The notes: a model not told the origin generated them from the letters alone. A stretch of 64,000 nt of DNA from Leptospira dzoumogneensis (GCF_004770895.1 NZ_RQHS01000001.1:124001-188000); one strand, 5' to 3'; counted from the stretch's first letter, positions 17,641-26,500 are shown. A program made the numbers and translations.

Positions 17641-18143
17641 ACATAGATCCTTTACTGGATGAAAAATTCATACTTACAATTTCCCAGATCTTCCCTGAGT
17701 TTTTGGAAAAAAACCTGGGAGTCCAAGCCGTGCGCGAGGCATTCGGTCCTTCTAAAAACGAAGGCCTATGTTATGAGAACTGCACTTCGGTTGAGTTCCA
17801 AGGAGAAGCAAAGGGCAGGCTTTTTCTTGCAATGGACGGTTATACTAAACTCAAACTTCTCCCTAAGATCGCCAGATCCTTTCATATAGATCCTACGATC
17901 CGAAGTCATGCTGCTTCCATCATGCTGGAATTTGCAAACCAGATCTGCGCTGAACTGATCTCCGAAATGAAATTGGGAAGATTCCAAATAGATATTCTTC
18001 CTCCTGAAAATCTGAACAATAAATTGGTCCCGATCGATCTGGAAAATTTAAGACAGTATATTCTGATCTATTTTCTGAAAGATGAGGATGCCAAAGAATA
18101 TCTCGGCAGGATCTATCTCATTCTACTGATGCAAAAATATTAA
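17631..18143 (+). CDS. CheX/CheC-like chemotaxis phosphatase-fold protein
   Basis: 170 residues resembling the CheX fold: a strand pair with F-Q-G-x-x-x-G (VEFQGEAKGRLFLAMDG) and the helix carrying the E-x-x-N pair (E100 and N103 in LEFANQI) that CheX uses to attack phospho-CheY. A later strand, FQIDILPPENLN, matches the family's final motif. If active it would dephosphorylate a response regulator. No chemotaxis gene lies nearby; its coupled partner is an unknown membrane protein. The fold call is moderate, since the family is divergent. Confidence 0.55.
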   Translation: MSLNIDPLLDEKFILTISQIFPEFLEKNLGVQAVREAFGPSKNEGLCYENCTSVEFQGEAKGRLFLAMDGYTKLKLLPKIARSFHIDPTIRSHAASIMLEFANQICAELISEMKLGRFQIDILPPENLNNKLVPIDLENLRQYILIYFLKDEDAKEYLGRIYLILLMQKY

Positions 18144-18166
18144 TATAGATAAAAAGGATTTCGGGT

Positions 18167-19192
18167 ATGATCCAATACTCTTTCCAGGGACTCCCATTTT
18201 TACTTAAATACGCGGACATGATAGATTCTCCCGATGTGGAGATGAGGGAAGAACAATTAAAAATCCCTAAGAAGTCTTCCTTTAGGACTAAGATATTTCC
18301 GGGCCAGGAACATTCTCCTGTGATCTACTTGCAGCATGGGATGAGTAACAGGGGAATAGACGACCCTAGAATTCTAACTCTTGCAAAACATCTGAGAAAC
18401 AGTGGAGCCACAGTATATCTTCCTGAACTGAAGGAAGTTAAGGGGTTAGAGATCTCTGATGATACTGTTCCGAATATCAGGGCTTTATTCCGGGAGATCG
18501 TAAAGATAGAAGGTAAGGCGATCTCATTCTTATCCGCAAGCTTCTCCGCTGGGATGGGAATGGTTGCATTGTCCGGCAAAGAAGAACAGAAAAATCTAAA
18601 ATCCGCTCTACTTGTAGGAACATATTCGGACTTCGCGGATACTCTTCCTTTCATTCTATCCAACTACGATATAGATCCTTATGCGGTTCATGTTCTGCTT
18701 TATAATTATATTTCTAAGCTCCAGCCTAAACTTTCCAAATTAGAAGAGTTCTACTTCGAGGCTGCCTTGGATAACGGATTAAAAAGAACCGGAGAAGAGG
18801 AGAAGTCCTCTAAACTTATTCAAAAGTTAGGTAAGAAGGAGAAAGAATTTGTATACTCTGTTCAATCCGATCCTAGGTTTAGAATGGCCTTAGTAGAGCC
18901 CATTCTATCCGTATTGCCGCCTAACTTCATTTTACGCAATTCTCCCAAGAACTTCCTTTCTGATTGGAAGGCACCTATCGCATTATTGCATGGATTCGAC
19001 GATCCTGTCATCTCTCCGGACGAATCAGAGCTATTGTTCGGTTCCTTGGGCAATGGAAAGGAAGAATGGAAGGTGCTCTTAAAGTCCAGGCTGATCACTC
19101 ATGGGGATCATCTTCCATTTTATACTCAATTAGGTGAGATCCCTAAACTTGCGGGACTCTGGGGATTTTTTCTAAAAAAATCCGGACTCTAA
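18167..19192 (+). CDS. Alpha/beta-hydrolase family protein
   Basis: 341 residues with the alpha/beta-hydrolase core. The oxyanion strand VIYLQHGMSNRG is at ~52-63. The nucleophile elbow is S125-F-S127-A-G (a Ser replaces the first Gly of G-x-S-x-G). The acid is in LLHGFDDPVIS and the His in THGDHLPF. No signal peptide is visible, so it is probably cytoplasmic. The substrate is unknown; an ester or acyl chain is likely. AAGGA lies 11 bases before the ATG, and the gene follows the CheX-like gene by 23 bases, so it may share that operon. Confidence 0.75.
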   Translation: MIQYSFQGLPFLLKYADMIDSPDVEMREEQLKIPKKSSFRTKIFPGQEHSPVIYLQHGMSNRGIDDPRILTLAKHLRNSGATVYLPELKEVKGLEISDDTVPNIRALFREIVKIEGKAISFLSASFSAGMGMVALSGKEEQKNLKSALLVGTYSDFADTLPFILSNYDIDPYAVHVLLYNYISKLQPKLSKLEEFYFEAALDNGLKRTGEEEKSSKLIQKLGKKEKEFVYSVQSDPRFRMALVEPILSVLPPNFILRNSPKNFLSDWKAPIALLHGFDDPVISPDESELLFGSLGNGKEEWKVLLKSRLITHGDHLPFYTQLGEIPKLAGLWGFFLKKSGL

Positions 19193-19445
19193 TATTGTTT
19201 ACGTTATATTTTCTGAAAATATTCCGTCCTTAATGATAGGCCCCTTGCGCCTTTTTTAGGTTCCGAGCCCTTGTTATATTCGGAGCAAAAGGTTATAGTG
19301 GTCTATCGTTAAAAACGCGAAAAGGAATAACCGGCAGGGTTCAAATACGATCTTTTTCGGATCTTTCAGAAGGGTTCGGGAAAGGATTTCTTCCGTGATA
19401 AAAAAAGGCGGAGGAAACTTCTTATTGAATTGTTAGCTAGGTAGT

Positions 19446-20936
19446 ATGGTTGTGAGTACAGAGCAAACTTCGGGTGTATCGGATCAAGAGACAAGCTGGG
19501 AGAGCGTATTCTCTCTTAAGATCAGTTCGGATAATCTGGGCGCCGATCTAACAATTCGTCCCGGGATGATCAAGGGAAGGGCTCTTTCTACTAGTATTGT
19601 AATAGAATATCTTCATAATAAGGATATCTCGCAAGATCGTATCATCGGGGATAATATCTACGGCGCTTTAAAACAATTACAGGCATCCACCTCTCGGATG
19701 GATTTTTCTCCTATTTCTTTCGTGGTGGCACAAGGTTTTCCTCCCGTAAAAGGAGAGGACGGTTGGCTGAAATTCTATCATCCTCAGGCGCAAAGAGTGA
19801 AGATAGGAGAAGATGGACACGCGGATTATAGAAATATCGAAAGATATATTTATGTAAAGGCAGGGGAGAAGCTTGCAACCCTATTCGAAGGAATTCCAGG
19901 AAAACCAGGGATGGATGTTTTCGGAAAACCGATCGCTCCTCCTCCTATCAAAAGACCTAAACTTACTATCGGTAAGAATGTTCAGGAAAAGGGTCTGGTC
20001 CAAGAGAACAAACCTTTGGTGGAATATTTTGCTACCTGCAACGGCGCTATTTTCTCCACAGAATCTTCTATCACTGTTTCCCAAGAATTGCAGATCGATT
20101 CCAATGTAGGTCTCGGAACAGGAAATATCAATTATGACGGAAACGTTCTAGTAAAAGGAGATGTAGAAGCTGCTACTTCCATCAAGACCCAAGGGAATTT
20201 GATGGTAAAAGGAAATGTGGAAACTTCCGATCTAACGATCGCCCGCGACTTAGAAGTCAGCGGCGGGATCAAGGGTGACGGCAAAAATGTAATCAAGATC
20301 GGCGGACATCTTTACGCTAAGTTCATTGAAAATGCAGAGATAGAAGTAGAGGGAGACGTTATTGTCGAAGGTTTTATCCTAAACTCCAAGATCCATTCTC
20401 TTGGGAACGTGATACTGAACGGTTCCAGTGGAAACTTGGTATCTTCTACAGTTTCCACTTATATGGGGTTGACCTGTGCAAACCTAGGTTCCCAAGCGGA
20501 GTTGGATGTAACCGTAGAGTTAGGATTCCATTTTAGGAACGAGAAAACTTTCCAAGACCTGACTAAACGTCTTCAAGTTGCGGAAAAGGAAATAGAAAAG
20601 GTCTTACCTAAGGTCCAGCAGATCAAACAGATGGTCCAAAGATCCAGAGGCCAGATCCCTGAGGATAAAAAAGAAGGGTATCGTAAGGTCTTCGAAGAAT
20701 TTAACAAGCAGAACAAGTTCATAGAACTAGTGAAACAAAAACTGGAAGTATTAAAATCTTCCAGATTTAATCCGGGAGAAGTTCAGCTTGTTGTCCGCAA
20801 AGGTGCTTATAAGGGAAGTATCATCAAGTATAGAAGGCAGGTGGAGAAGATTGAAAAATTCCAGTCTGCCTTTATGATGCGTTTCCAACCAGGGCAGGAC
20901 AAGGCCGCCATGGTTGCTATCAAACCTCAGAAGTGA
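19446..20936 (+). CDS. FapA/DUF342-family protein
   Basis: 496 residues of the DUF342 (flagellar assembly protein A) family. Residues ~1-170 form the N-terminal domain. Residues ~180-350 are a repeated beta structure (VLVKGDVEAAT, LMVKGNVETSD, EVEGDVIVEGF), like a right-handed parallel helix. The C-terminal ~370-480 is charged coiled-coil (QVAEKEIEKVLPKVQQIK). Such proteins are cytoplasmic and linked to polar or flagellar assembly in other bacteria; the role here is inferred. Its TGA stop directly abuts the stop of mtnA on the other strand. Confidence 0.8.
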   Translation: MVVSTEQTSGVSDQETSWESVFSLKISSDNLGADLTIRPGMIKGRALSTSIVIEYLHNKDISQDRIIGDNIYGALKQLQASTSRMDFSPISFVVAQGFPPVKGEDGWLKFYHPQAQRVKIGEDGHADYRNIERYIYVKAGEKLATLFEGIPGKPGMDVFGKPIAPPPIKRPKLTIGKNVQEKGLVQENKPLVEYFATCNGAIFSTESSITVSQELQIDSNVGLGTGNINYDGNVLVKGDVEAATSIKTQGNLMVKGNVETSDLTIARDLEVSGGIKGDGKNVIKIGGHLYAKFIENAEIEVEGDVIVEGFILNSKIHSLGNVILNGSSGNLVSSTVSTYMGLTCANLGSQAELDVTVELGFHFRNEKTFQDLTKRLQVAEKEIEKVLPKVQQIKQMVQRSRGQIPEDKKEGYRKVFEEFNKQNKFIELVKQKLEVLKSSRFNPGEVQLVVRKGAYKGSIIKYRRQVEKIEKFQSAFMMRFQPGQDKAAMVAIKPQK

Positions 20937-22016
20937 TCAGCCAAAAAACTCTTTGATCTTATCCGGAGGAATAATCCCTTTCTCCGTGATAAACGCTTTG
21001 ATCAGGTTTGCGGGAGTCACATCAAAAGAAGGATTGAGCGCTTTTACTCCCACAGGGGCGATCACACCTTCCGAAAGGATCGCTTCTCCCTTTTCGTTTT
21101 TTAGAAAGTTCAAACGAGTGACTTCGTCTTGTGTTCTCATCTCGATCGGGATCTGAGAACCGTCCGTAATTTTAAAATCAAAACTTTTTTCCGTGGCCGC
21201 AATATAAAATGGAATTCCGTGATGTTTCGCTAAAACCGCCAAAGGATAGGTCCCTATCTTATTCGCAGAATCACCGTTAGCTGCTACTCTATCCACGCCC
21301 ACGATGACCGCGTCTATTTTTTGGGAGGACATGAGCCAGCCGGCCATACTGTCTGTGATCAAATAATTTTCGATCCCTTCTTCCATGAGTTCCCAAGCGG
21401 TTAATCTTGCACCCTGCAGATAAGGACGGGTCTCGTCCGCATATACAGTAAGATCATGTCCCGCGTCTTTCAAAGAGCGGATCACACCGAGTGCTGTTCC
21501 ATGTCCGGCGGTTGCCAACGCACCCGTATTACAATGAGTGATAATTTTAAGTTTAGAAGGAGAAGAAGGAAAAAGTCCCACACCATTCTTCGCTAATTCT
21601 AAATTGTTCCTGATATCTTCTTCGAAAACATGGATCGCAAATTTTTCCGATTTCTGTTGGAGTTCCGACAAAGATACGTTATCATATTCTTCTTTCGGAA
21701 ATATAGAAGATAGTTCTTCGAATGCTCTTCTAAGATTCACGGCAGTCGGTCTGGATCCTAGGATATTGGAGAGTATGGTTTGGAATTCTTGGTAATCGGG
21801 TTTTTTAGAAAACTTTTTGAATTCAAGGACTGCACCGAATAACCCTGTGATGGCGATCGCAGGAGCACCTCGGACCACCATTTCTTTGATGGCAAAGATC
21901 GCATCCTCGGAATTTTTCGCGGTAAACCATTCTTTTTTGCCGGGGATCTGTCTTTGGTCTAAAAGTTTAAGTCCTTCTTTCTCCCAAAAAATCGGCCTTA
22001 AGTTCTCTTTTTTCAT
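20937..22016 (-). CDS. mtnA: S-methyl-5-thioribose-1-phosphate isomerase
   Basis: Methionine salvage enzyme converting 5-methylthioribose 1-phosphate to the ribulose form. Full length at 359 residues. The eIF2B-like family signatures are present: VRGAPAIAITG at the N-terminus, the catalytic Cys in ITHCNTGALATAG, and the catalytic Asp in GVDRVAANGDSANKIGTY. The ATG at 22016 is preceded by a GGAGAG site. A long leader with two stable hairpins lies upstream (see 22082-22133). No other methionine salvage gene is next to it. Confidence 0.93.
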   Translation of the reverse strand: MKKENLRPIFWEKEGLKLLDQRQIPGKKEWFTAKNSEDAIFAIKEMVVRGAPAIAITGLFGAVLEFKKFSKKPDYQEFQTILSNILGSRPTAVNLRRAFEELSSIFPKEEYDNVSLSELQQKSEKFAIHVFEEDIRNNLELAKNGVGLFPSSPSKLKIITHCNTGALATAGHGTALGVIRSLKDAGHDLTVYADETRPYLQGARLTAWELMEEGIENYLITDSMAGWLMSSQKIDAVIVGVDRVAANGDSANKIGTYPLAVLAKHHGIPFYIAATEKSFDFKITDGSQIPIEMRTQDEVTRLNFLKNEKGEAILSEGVIAPVGVKALNPSFDVTPANLIKAFITEKGIIPPDKIKEFFG

Positions 22017-22081
22017 TTTTTTACTCTCCGAGGCTAAAGCAGGCCTTTCGTTTTTTCGATGATAAAACTGTGATTGAAATC

Positions 22082-22133
22082 ATCCACCGACTCCCCGGCG
22101 GATGAGGACGAACCGGGGCAGATCCCGCCCCGG
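22082..22133 (-). promoter_or_regulatory. Possible structured 5' leader of mtnA with two GGA-loop hairpins
   Basis: Reading the minus strand, CCGGGGC (from 22133) pairs with GCCCCGG around the loop GGGATCT. After nine bases, ATCCGCCG pairs with CGGTGGAT around the loop GGGAGT (to 22082). The second stem is complete only in minus-strand RNA, where one pair is G-U; on the plus strand it would be A-C. This favours an RNA read in the mtnA direction. Both loops carry GGA, the core of CsrA sites. I cannot match it to a known riboswitch class. Confidence 0.45.
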
Positions 22134-22178
22134 CTTTGCCTACTTGACTAGGATACCAGTACCTTTAATCCTTACATA

Positions 22179-23204
22179 ATGGCAAAGAGAAATCCGACCT
22201 CAGGTCCGAAGCTTTTCGGATTCTCGCTGATTCACCCTTTGAATCTGGTCTTATTCTTCAATATTTTCGTCTGGGCACTTCTAATGATGGAAGGTGGACG
22301 AGGAATTATCACTTATTTTTTCGGATTAAACCCAAGCCTAGTCATCGAAAAGAAAATGTACTGGCAGGTATTCACTTACGGATTTCTGCATGTGGTAGGC
22401 GGTGATTTTTTCTCTTCTCTCATCCATATAGGGATGAATATGTTCGGACTATTCACCGTAGGTTTCTGGCTTTGCAGATATATCGGCGGTTGGAAATTTT
22501 TAAGCGTATATCTTCTATCCCAACTAGGCGGTGGACTTTTCGTTTTGTCTTTTTCTTATATAGGATGGAAGACAGGACTTGTTCCTGAAAATTCAATTTG
22601 GGATAGTTATCATTCTACCACAGTAGGCGCAAGCGGTGGAGTTTTCGGAGTGCTTGCAGCATTCAGTATCATGTTCCCTGAAGCAAGATTTGTATTTCCT
22701 CCGGTAAGAGCAAAATTCGCTCCTTGGGTATTGATCGGTTTCGGATTTTCCGTAGATGCTTATTATCTTCTTCAATTCCATTCCAGCGGAGTCATGTCCC
22801 AAAGTTTTTTCGGGATGATGAGTAACTCAGGTCATTTGGGCGGAGCGGTCTTCGGTCTATTCAGTCTTCTCGGCTTACAAAAGTTCGGAGGAAAAACCAG
22901 AACTCCTATCTTCGTAAGAAGATGGGAAAGGCCTAAAGAAAATCAAGAAAGGGTAATGGTCCGTCCCAAAAATCCGGGAGACCCTTTTGAGACACAGATC
23001 CGGAAAAATAGAGAACTCTTAAGTCATCTCTATGGAATTTCGGATGCAAAGGAGAAGGAAAATATTCTCACTCCTATACAAGCAGAGAATACGAATCTAT
23101 GTCCTCCCTCTGACTACAATCCGGAAGATATGTTTTGTCTTCGATGTGAATGGCTCCAGAACTGTGAATTGAGAAAATTAAGGAAGGATCATCCTCAACT
23201 TTGA
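22179..23204 (+). CDS. Rhomboid-family intramembrane serine protease with Cys-rich tail
   Basis: Polytopic membrane protease of 341 residues. The catalytic Ser152 lies in VGASGGVFG and the catalytic His219 in SGHLGGAVFG, both in predicted membrane helices; HxxxN-like residues appear earlier (HIGMNMFG). About six helices span residues ~20-235. The remaining ~105 residues form a soluble tail ending with four cysteines (C308, C320, C323, C329), including C-L-R-C, which could bind a metal or an Fe-S cluster. That tail is unusual for rhomboids. The substrate is unknown. Confidence 0.88.
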   Translation: MAKRNPTSGPKLFGFSLIHPLNLVLFFNIFVWALLMMEGGRGIITYFFGLNPSLVIEKKMYWQVFTYGFLHVVGGDFFSSLIHIGMNMFGLFTVGFWLCRYIGGWKFLSVYLLSQLGGGLFVLSFSYIGWKTGLVPENSIWDSYHSTTVGASGGVFGVLAAFSIMFPEARFVFPPVRAKFAPWVLIGFGFSVDAYYLLQFHSSGVMSQSFFGMMSNSGHLGGAVFGLFSLLGLQKFGGKTRTPIFVRRWERPKENQERVMVRPKNPGDPFETQIRKNRELLSHLYGISDAKEKENILTPIQAENTNLCPPSDYNPEDMFCLRCEWLQNCELRKLRKDHPQL

Positions 23205-23341
23205 AAGAATTTTTGAGAAGTTTTTCGTCTATCTTGTTATAACAAGTATAGGGCGGAAATTTCTGGACATAAATCGAATACGTCCATAGAATAGGTTCCG
23301 TCCGAAAATTCGGACAATCGGCTTTGAGGACCTCAGTAAAA

Positions 23342-23785
23342 TTGGCGGATAAAAAGAAAACAGTTCTCCCCGACGTTCTTATGAGGGAGAAATTACAAAA
23401 GATCGCCCTTAACGAAAAAGTAAAAGCGGCCAGGGTAGTCGGGTCAGATAAAGTCGGCTCCGAATCTGATCCAAGAAAAGAAGACGGACCAGGCTCTAAA
23501 ATTTTTAAGGCCATAGACGAATCCCTCTCGGATCTTAGATATTATTTTCTGGAAGGAGAATACGGAGTTAAGGTCGCCGATCTATTCAATCGTAACGAAA
23601 GTCAATTTGACAGATTGGGTATCACTCCTAGGAGATTTTTAGAATTCGCAAGAGAGTCCTTCGATCGTTTCAAACAGTTACAGAAAAAAATGCCTTTGGA
23701 ACCCATGAACAAAAAGGGATGGGAATATCTGGAAAGAAGTTTGTCGGAACTAATCGGCAAGCTGAACGAGAAGTTCAATAAGTAA
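23342..23785 (+). CDS. Small charged cytoplasmic protein of unknown function
   Basis: 147 residues, rich in Lys, Arg, Glu and Asp, with no signal peptide or membrane segment. I see no family motif. The C-terminal half (SDLRYYFLEGEYGVKVADLF, then helices FLEFARESFDRFKQL and YLERSLSELIGKL) looks all-helical. I chose TTG 23342 (MADKKKTV) rather than TTG 23324 because GAGGA sits 11 bases upstream of the former and overlaps the latter. It ends 53 bases before a convergent lipoprotein gene, with an intergenic palindrome between them. Confidence 0.6.
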   Translation: MADKKKTVLPDVLMREKLQKIALNEKVKAARVVGSDKVGSESDPRKEDGPGSKIFKAIDESLSDLRYYFLEGEYGVKVADLFNRNESQFDRLGITPRRFLEFARESFDRFKQLQKKMPLEPMNKKGWEYLERSLSELIGKLNEKFNK

Positions 23786-23815
23786 AATTTAGGCAGCGGC
23801 CGTTACCGAGCCGGG

Positions 23816-23831
23816 TGTTGGAACTCCAACA
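23816..23831. repeat. Intergenic palindrome TGTTGGAACTCCAACA
   Basis: A 16-base perfect inverted repeat (TGTTGGA-AC-TCCAACA) between the convergent genes ending at 23785 and 23839. It is a member of the TGTAGGA/TCCTACA family found at many junctions in this window, with both T-A pairs in the arms changed together to T-A in the other orientation, so the pairing is kept. Confidence 0.75.
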
Positions 23832-23838
23832 GGATAAC

Positions 23839-24354
23839 TCAAGGAACTGCTTCGATAACCTGATAATATCGGGTAGATGGACAATTAGTAGGCATGCAGG
23901 CAAATTGTTCTCCCGCTGAGTAATTATCTAAAGTTTCCGGTATTCCGGAAGAATAAGAATTCGGAACTAATTCTAATTCTTTTTCGGGACTTGCATTTGC
24001 AGGTATATATAGATACCAAGAATAAACCGTATCGGATCCGTCCTCAGGGCATCTACATCTGAGAGGAGTATTTGCTTGGACTGTCCCGGAGATATAAGAA
24101 CTGGTATTCAAATTATAGATCATATTGGAACCGCCGGCTCTAAAACACATTCGGTTGACTCCGCGTACTGAGTCTGGCTCTTGGCAGACACTTTCGTTTT
24201 TTAAATATTCGGATAATACATAAAGATTGTCGGTCCTTTCTACTGTCTTACGTCCAGGATCATCGTCTTCAAAGAGATTATCCAATATACAGAACTGGAA
24301 ATTAAGTAGAATGAATAAAGATAGAATAGAACGAGTCATTCTTGAAAAGCCCAT
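23839..24354 (-). CDS. Putative lipoprotein of unknown function
   Basis: 171 residues. A hydrophobic segment (SILSLFILLNFQFC) ends in a Cys that fits a spirochaete lipobox, so the protein is probably lipid-anchored. The mature part has six further cysteines (for example SVCQEP, NRMCFRAG, LRCRCPEDG, EQFACMPTNCP) that could form disulfides outside the cytoplasm. Nothing in it matches a family I know. Start may be ATG 24354 or ATG 24339 (MTRSIL); neither has a strong ribosome site. Confidence 0.65.
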   Translation of the reverse strand: MGFSRMTRSILSLFILLNFQFCILDNLFEDDDPGRKTVERTDNLYVLSEYLKNESVCQEPDSVRGVNRMCFRAGGSNMIYNLNTSSYISGTVQANTPLRCRCPEDGSDTVYSWYLYIPANASPEKELELVPNSYSSGIPETLDNYSAGEQFACMPTNCPSTRYYQVIEAVP

Positions 24355-24424
24355 ACTTAATATAAGCAGAAAAAGCGAGTAACGGACAGTTCTAATTTGA
24401 ATTTAATTACTTTTTAGAATAAAA

Positions 24425-24453
24425 AAAGCCGCAGTGTTATCTGCGGCTTTTTC
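24425..24453 (-). terminator. Rho-independent terminator after the CitE-like lyase gene
   Basis: AAAGCCGCAG (24425-24434) and CTGCGGCTTT (24441-24450) form a 10-bp stem with a six-base loop. Runs of A on the left and T on the right make it usable on both strands. On the minus strand it follows the lyase stop codon by about 25 bases and is followed by a long T run. Confidence 0.85.
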
Positions 24454-24475
24454 GTTTTGAAGCTGAGTGAAAAGA

Positions 24476-25465
24476 TTAGAAGAATCTTTTGGAAGCTTCT
24501 TCCGGAATTGCGATCCCGGTAAGTTTTGCTTTTTGAAGAACTTCCCAGAAGTAACGGTAAGTTGCTCTGTCATGAAGATCTCCGTCGTGTTGGATCGGTC
24601 CCCATTCTGCATCCTGTGCTTTTACAAGAATTGCGGCAGAAGTTTGGACTTCGCTATAGTCCGGAGCCATCGCATCTAAGATCGCTTGGATCTGAGTTGG
24701 ATAGATGGACCACATACGAAGGAATCCGAACTCATCATGAGCTCTTTTTGCATCTTTATAAGTTTGGTATTGGTTTTTCAGGTCAAGAGTAACGTTATGA
24801 GCAGGGATTACTCCGTGAGCGAGTGCTGCAGCAACACAAGAAGCTTTTGCTCTTCTTAATAATTCGTGGTCGAATTGTCCTGGGCTTTTCATACAAGAAG
24901 CTGGGATCGCTCCGTGGTGTCCTGAGATGAAATCCATTAGACCGAAATCAACTACTTGCATCCAAGGAAGAGCAGCGATCTTGTCCACATCGGCAAGTGC
25001 TCCGTGAGTTTCGATCAATACGTGGATCGGGATCTCTCTAGTGATCCCCGCTTTTTTAGCAGCGCCTTGGATATAAGTGATCATTTCTTCCACTTGGGAA
25101 GCTTTTGTAGGTTTAGGGATTGTGATGTATGCGATCTTGTTTCCCGCGCCTGGAACGATAATGTCTACGTCTTGTTTCCAGAAGGAATTGGTATAATCGT
25201 GGATCCTAACACCGCTCATATTATGTTTATTGAGTTCGGAGTTTTGGATGCGGACGATCATTTCCGCGTGTTCTTTTTCTTTTCCGGTTTGAGCACCGTC
25301 TTCGCAGTCCATTGTGATATCGAAAAGACCGCCGAGTTTGTTTTGTAACTCTAGAGCTTTAGTGATCAGTTTTTCGGATCCGGCAAAATGTTCGCAGGCC
25401 GGGATGATAGGGAAAGGTTTTTCTCCTTCGAATAATGCATCCTTAGGATGTGGTAATTTGGACAT
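24476..25465 (-). CDS. HpcH/HpaI aldolase / citrate lyase beta (CitE-like) family protein
   Basis: 329 residues of the CitE/malyl-CoA lyase family, which cleaves or forms C-C bonds in acyl-CoA hydroxy acids with a divalent metal. The metal-binding acidic residues appear in FDITMDCEDGA and in HVLIETHGAL (catalytic Glu). The family Arg in GVRIHDYTNSF and the segment VDFGLMDFISGHHG are also clear. It resembles the larger malyl-CoA lyase-type proteins rather than the citrate lyase subunit, as no CitD/CitF gene is near. The substrate (malyl-, citramalyl- or similar CoA) cannot be fixed. It ends at a strong terminator. Confidence 0.8.
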   Translation of the reverse strand: MSKLPHPKDALFEGEKPFPIIPACEHFAGSEKLITKALELQNKLGGLFDITMDCEDGAQTGKEKEHAEMIVRIQNSELNKHNMSGVRIHDYTNSFWKQDVDIIVPGAGNKIAYITIPKPTKASQVEEMITYIQGAAKKAGITREIPIHVLIETHGALADVDKIAALPWMQVVDFGLMDFISGHHGAIPASCMKSPGQFDHELLRRAKASCVAAALAHGVIPAHNVTLDLKNQYQTYKDAKRAHDEFGFLRMWSIYPTQIQAILDAMAPDYSEVQTSAAILVKAQDAEWGPIQHDGDLHDRATYRYFWEVLQKAKLTGIAIPEEASKRFF

Positions 25466-25567
25466 ACAAGTACCTTTTAAGTTTTTGCGATTTTAGCCTA
25501 GCTCGGCTGTCTTAGAACAGGGTTTTCAGGAAAGGCCTTCCCGGCAACGGATTTTTGGCGGGCTTCC

Positions 25568-26500
25568 TCAAGCTTCTAAGAGTTGTAGGATGACCGCCTT
25601 TTGAGCATCCAAACGATTCTCCGCCTGTTGGAAGATAATGGATCTAGGACTTCTGACCACTTCTCTTGTAATTTCGTAACCGGAGTGGATCGGCATATCG
25701 TGCATTACCTTTGCCTTGGTCTCTTTGAGCAATGATTCATTTATCTGGAAAGGCATCATTAGGTTCATTCGTTCCTTCTTCTTATCCGCGAAAGCAGGAT
25801 CATTGAAGAACTCCATGTCTACCCAGGTATCCGTATAAATATAATCCGCATTTTTTACGGAACGGATCAGATCAGTCTCCCATTGGATCGTGCCCTTCTT
25901 CTTAGCCCTTTCCACAGTATCCTGATCTATATTTTCAGTTTCTGCGATCGGGGTGAGAAGAGTAAGTTCCATTCCTAAAGCGGAAGTGATACCTATAAGA
26001 GAATTTACTACGTTATTATGCACACCGATATAGGTGAGCTTCAGTTCCTTAATAGGTTTAGGATTGTCCATTACGATTGTAAGAATATCCGCTAATGATT
26101 GGCAAGGATGGAATTTATTACAACATCCGTTGATGACGGGAACCTGAGAGCCCGACTTTAACTGTAAAAGTTCCTCATGTTTTCTCATCCGAGCCATGAT
26201 GACTGAAACGTTTCTGGAAAGATATTCCGCTTCCAGATCAATATCGGAAAGAAGAAAGTTAGAAGTCATCCAATCCAAATAGATAGCATGTCCTCCCATC
26301 TCAGTCATCGCAACTTCGAAAGAAACTCTGGTACGAGTGCTAGTCTTTTGGAAAAGCATAGCAAGAGTCCTTCCGGTCATATGCCCCAGATAATTGGCTC
26401 TGTGATTTTTCACATGGACAGCAAATTGTAGAAGATCCAAGACTTCTGCGTCGGACCAATCCTGCCAGGAGATAAGATGTTTGATTTTAGAGGTTTCCAT
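25568..26500 (-). CDS. Aspartate/ornithine carbamoyltransferase-family protein with altered substrate motifs
   Basis: Transcarbamylase of 310 residues. The carbamoyl-phosphate loop STRTR (54-58) and HPCQ (131-134) are intact, so it should transfer a carbamoyl group. The amine-side motifs differ from ornithine carbamoyltransferase: the S-M-G loop reads D-M-E (228-230, in YTDTWVDME), and H-C-L-P reads H-D-M-P (267-270). The ENR near the C-terminus is kept. It is the only transcarbamylase in the window. It may still be the arginine-pathway enzyme of this lineage, but the changed motifs allow another amine substrate. A leader with a possible attenuator lies upstream. Confidence 0.72.
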   Translation of the reverse strand: METSKIKHLISWQDWSDAEVLDLLQFAVHVKNHRANYLGHMTGRTLAMLFQKTSTRTRVSFEVAMTEMGGHAIYLDWMTSNFLLSDIDLEAEYLSRNVSVIMARMRKHEELLQLKSGSQVPVINGCCNKFHPCQSLADILTIVMDNPKPIKELKLTYIGVHNNVVNSLIGITSALGMELTLLTPIAETENIDQDTVERAKKKGTIQWETDLIRSVKNADYIYTDTWVDMEFFNDPAFADKKKERMNLMMPFQINESLLKETKAKVMHDMPIHSGYEITREVVRSPRSIIFQQAENRLDAQKAVILQLLEA

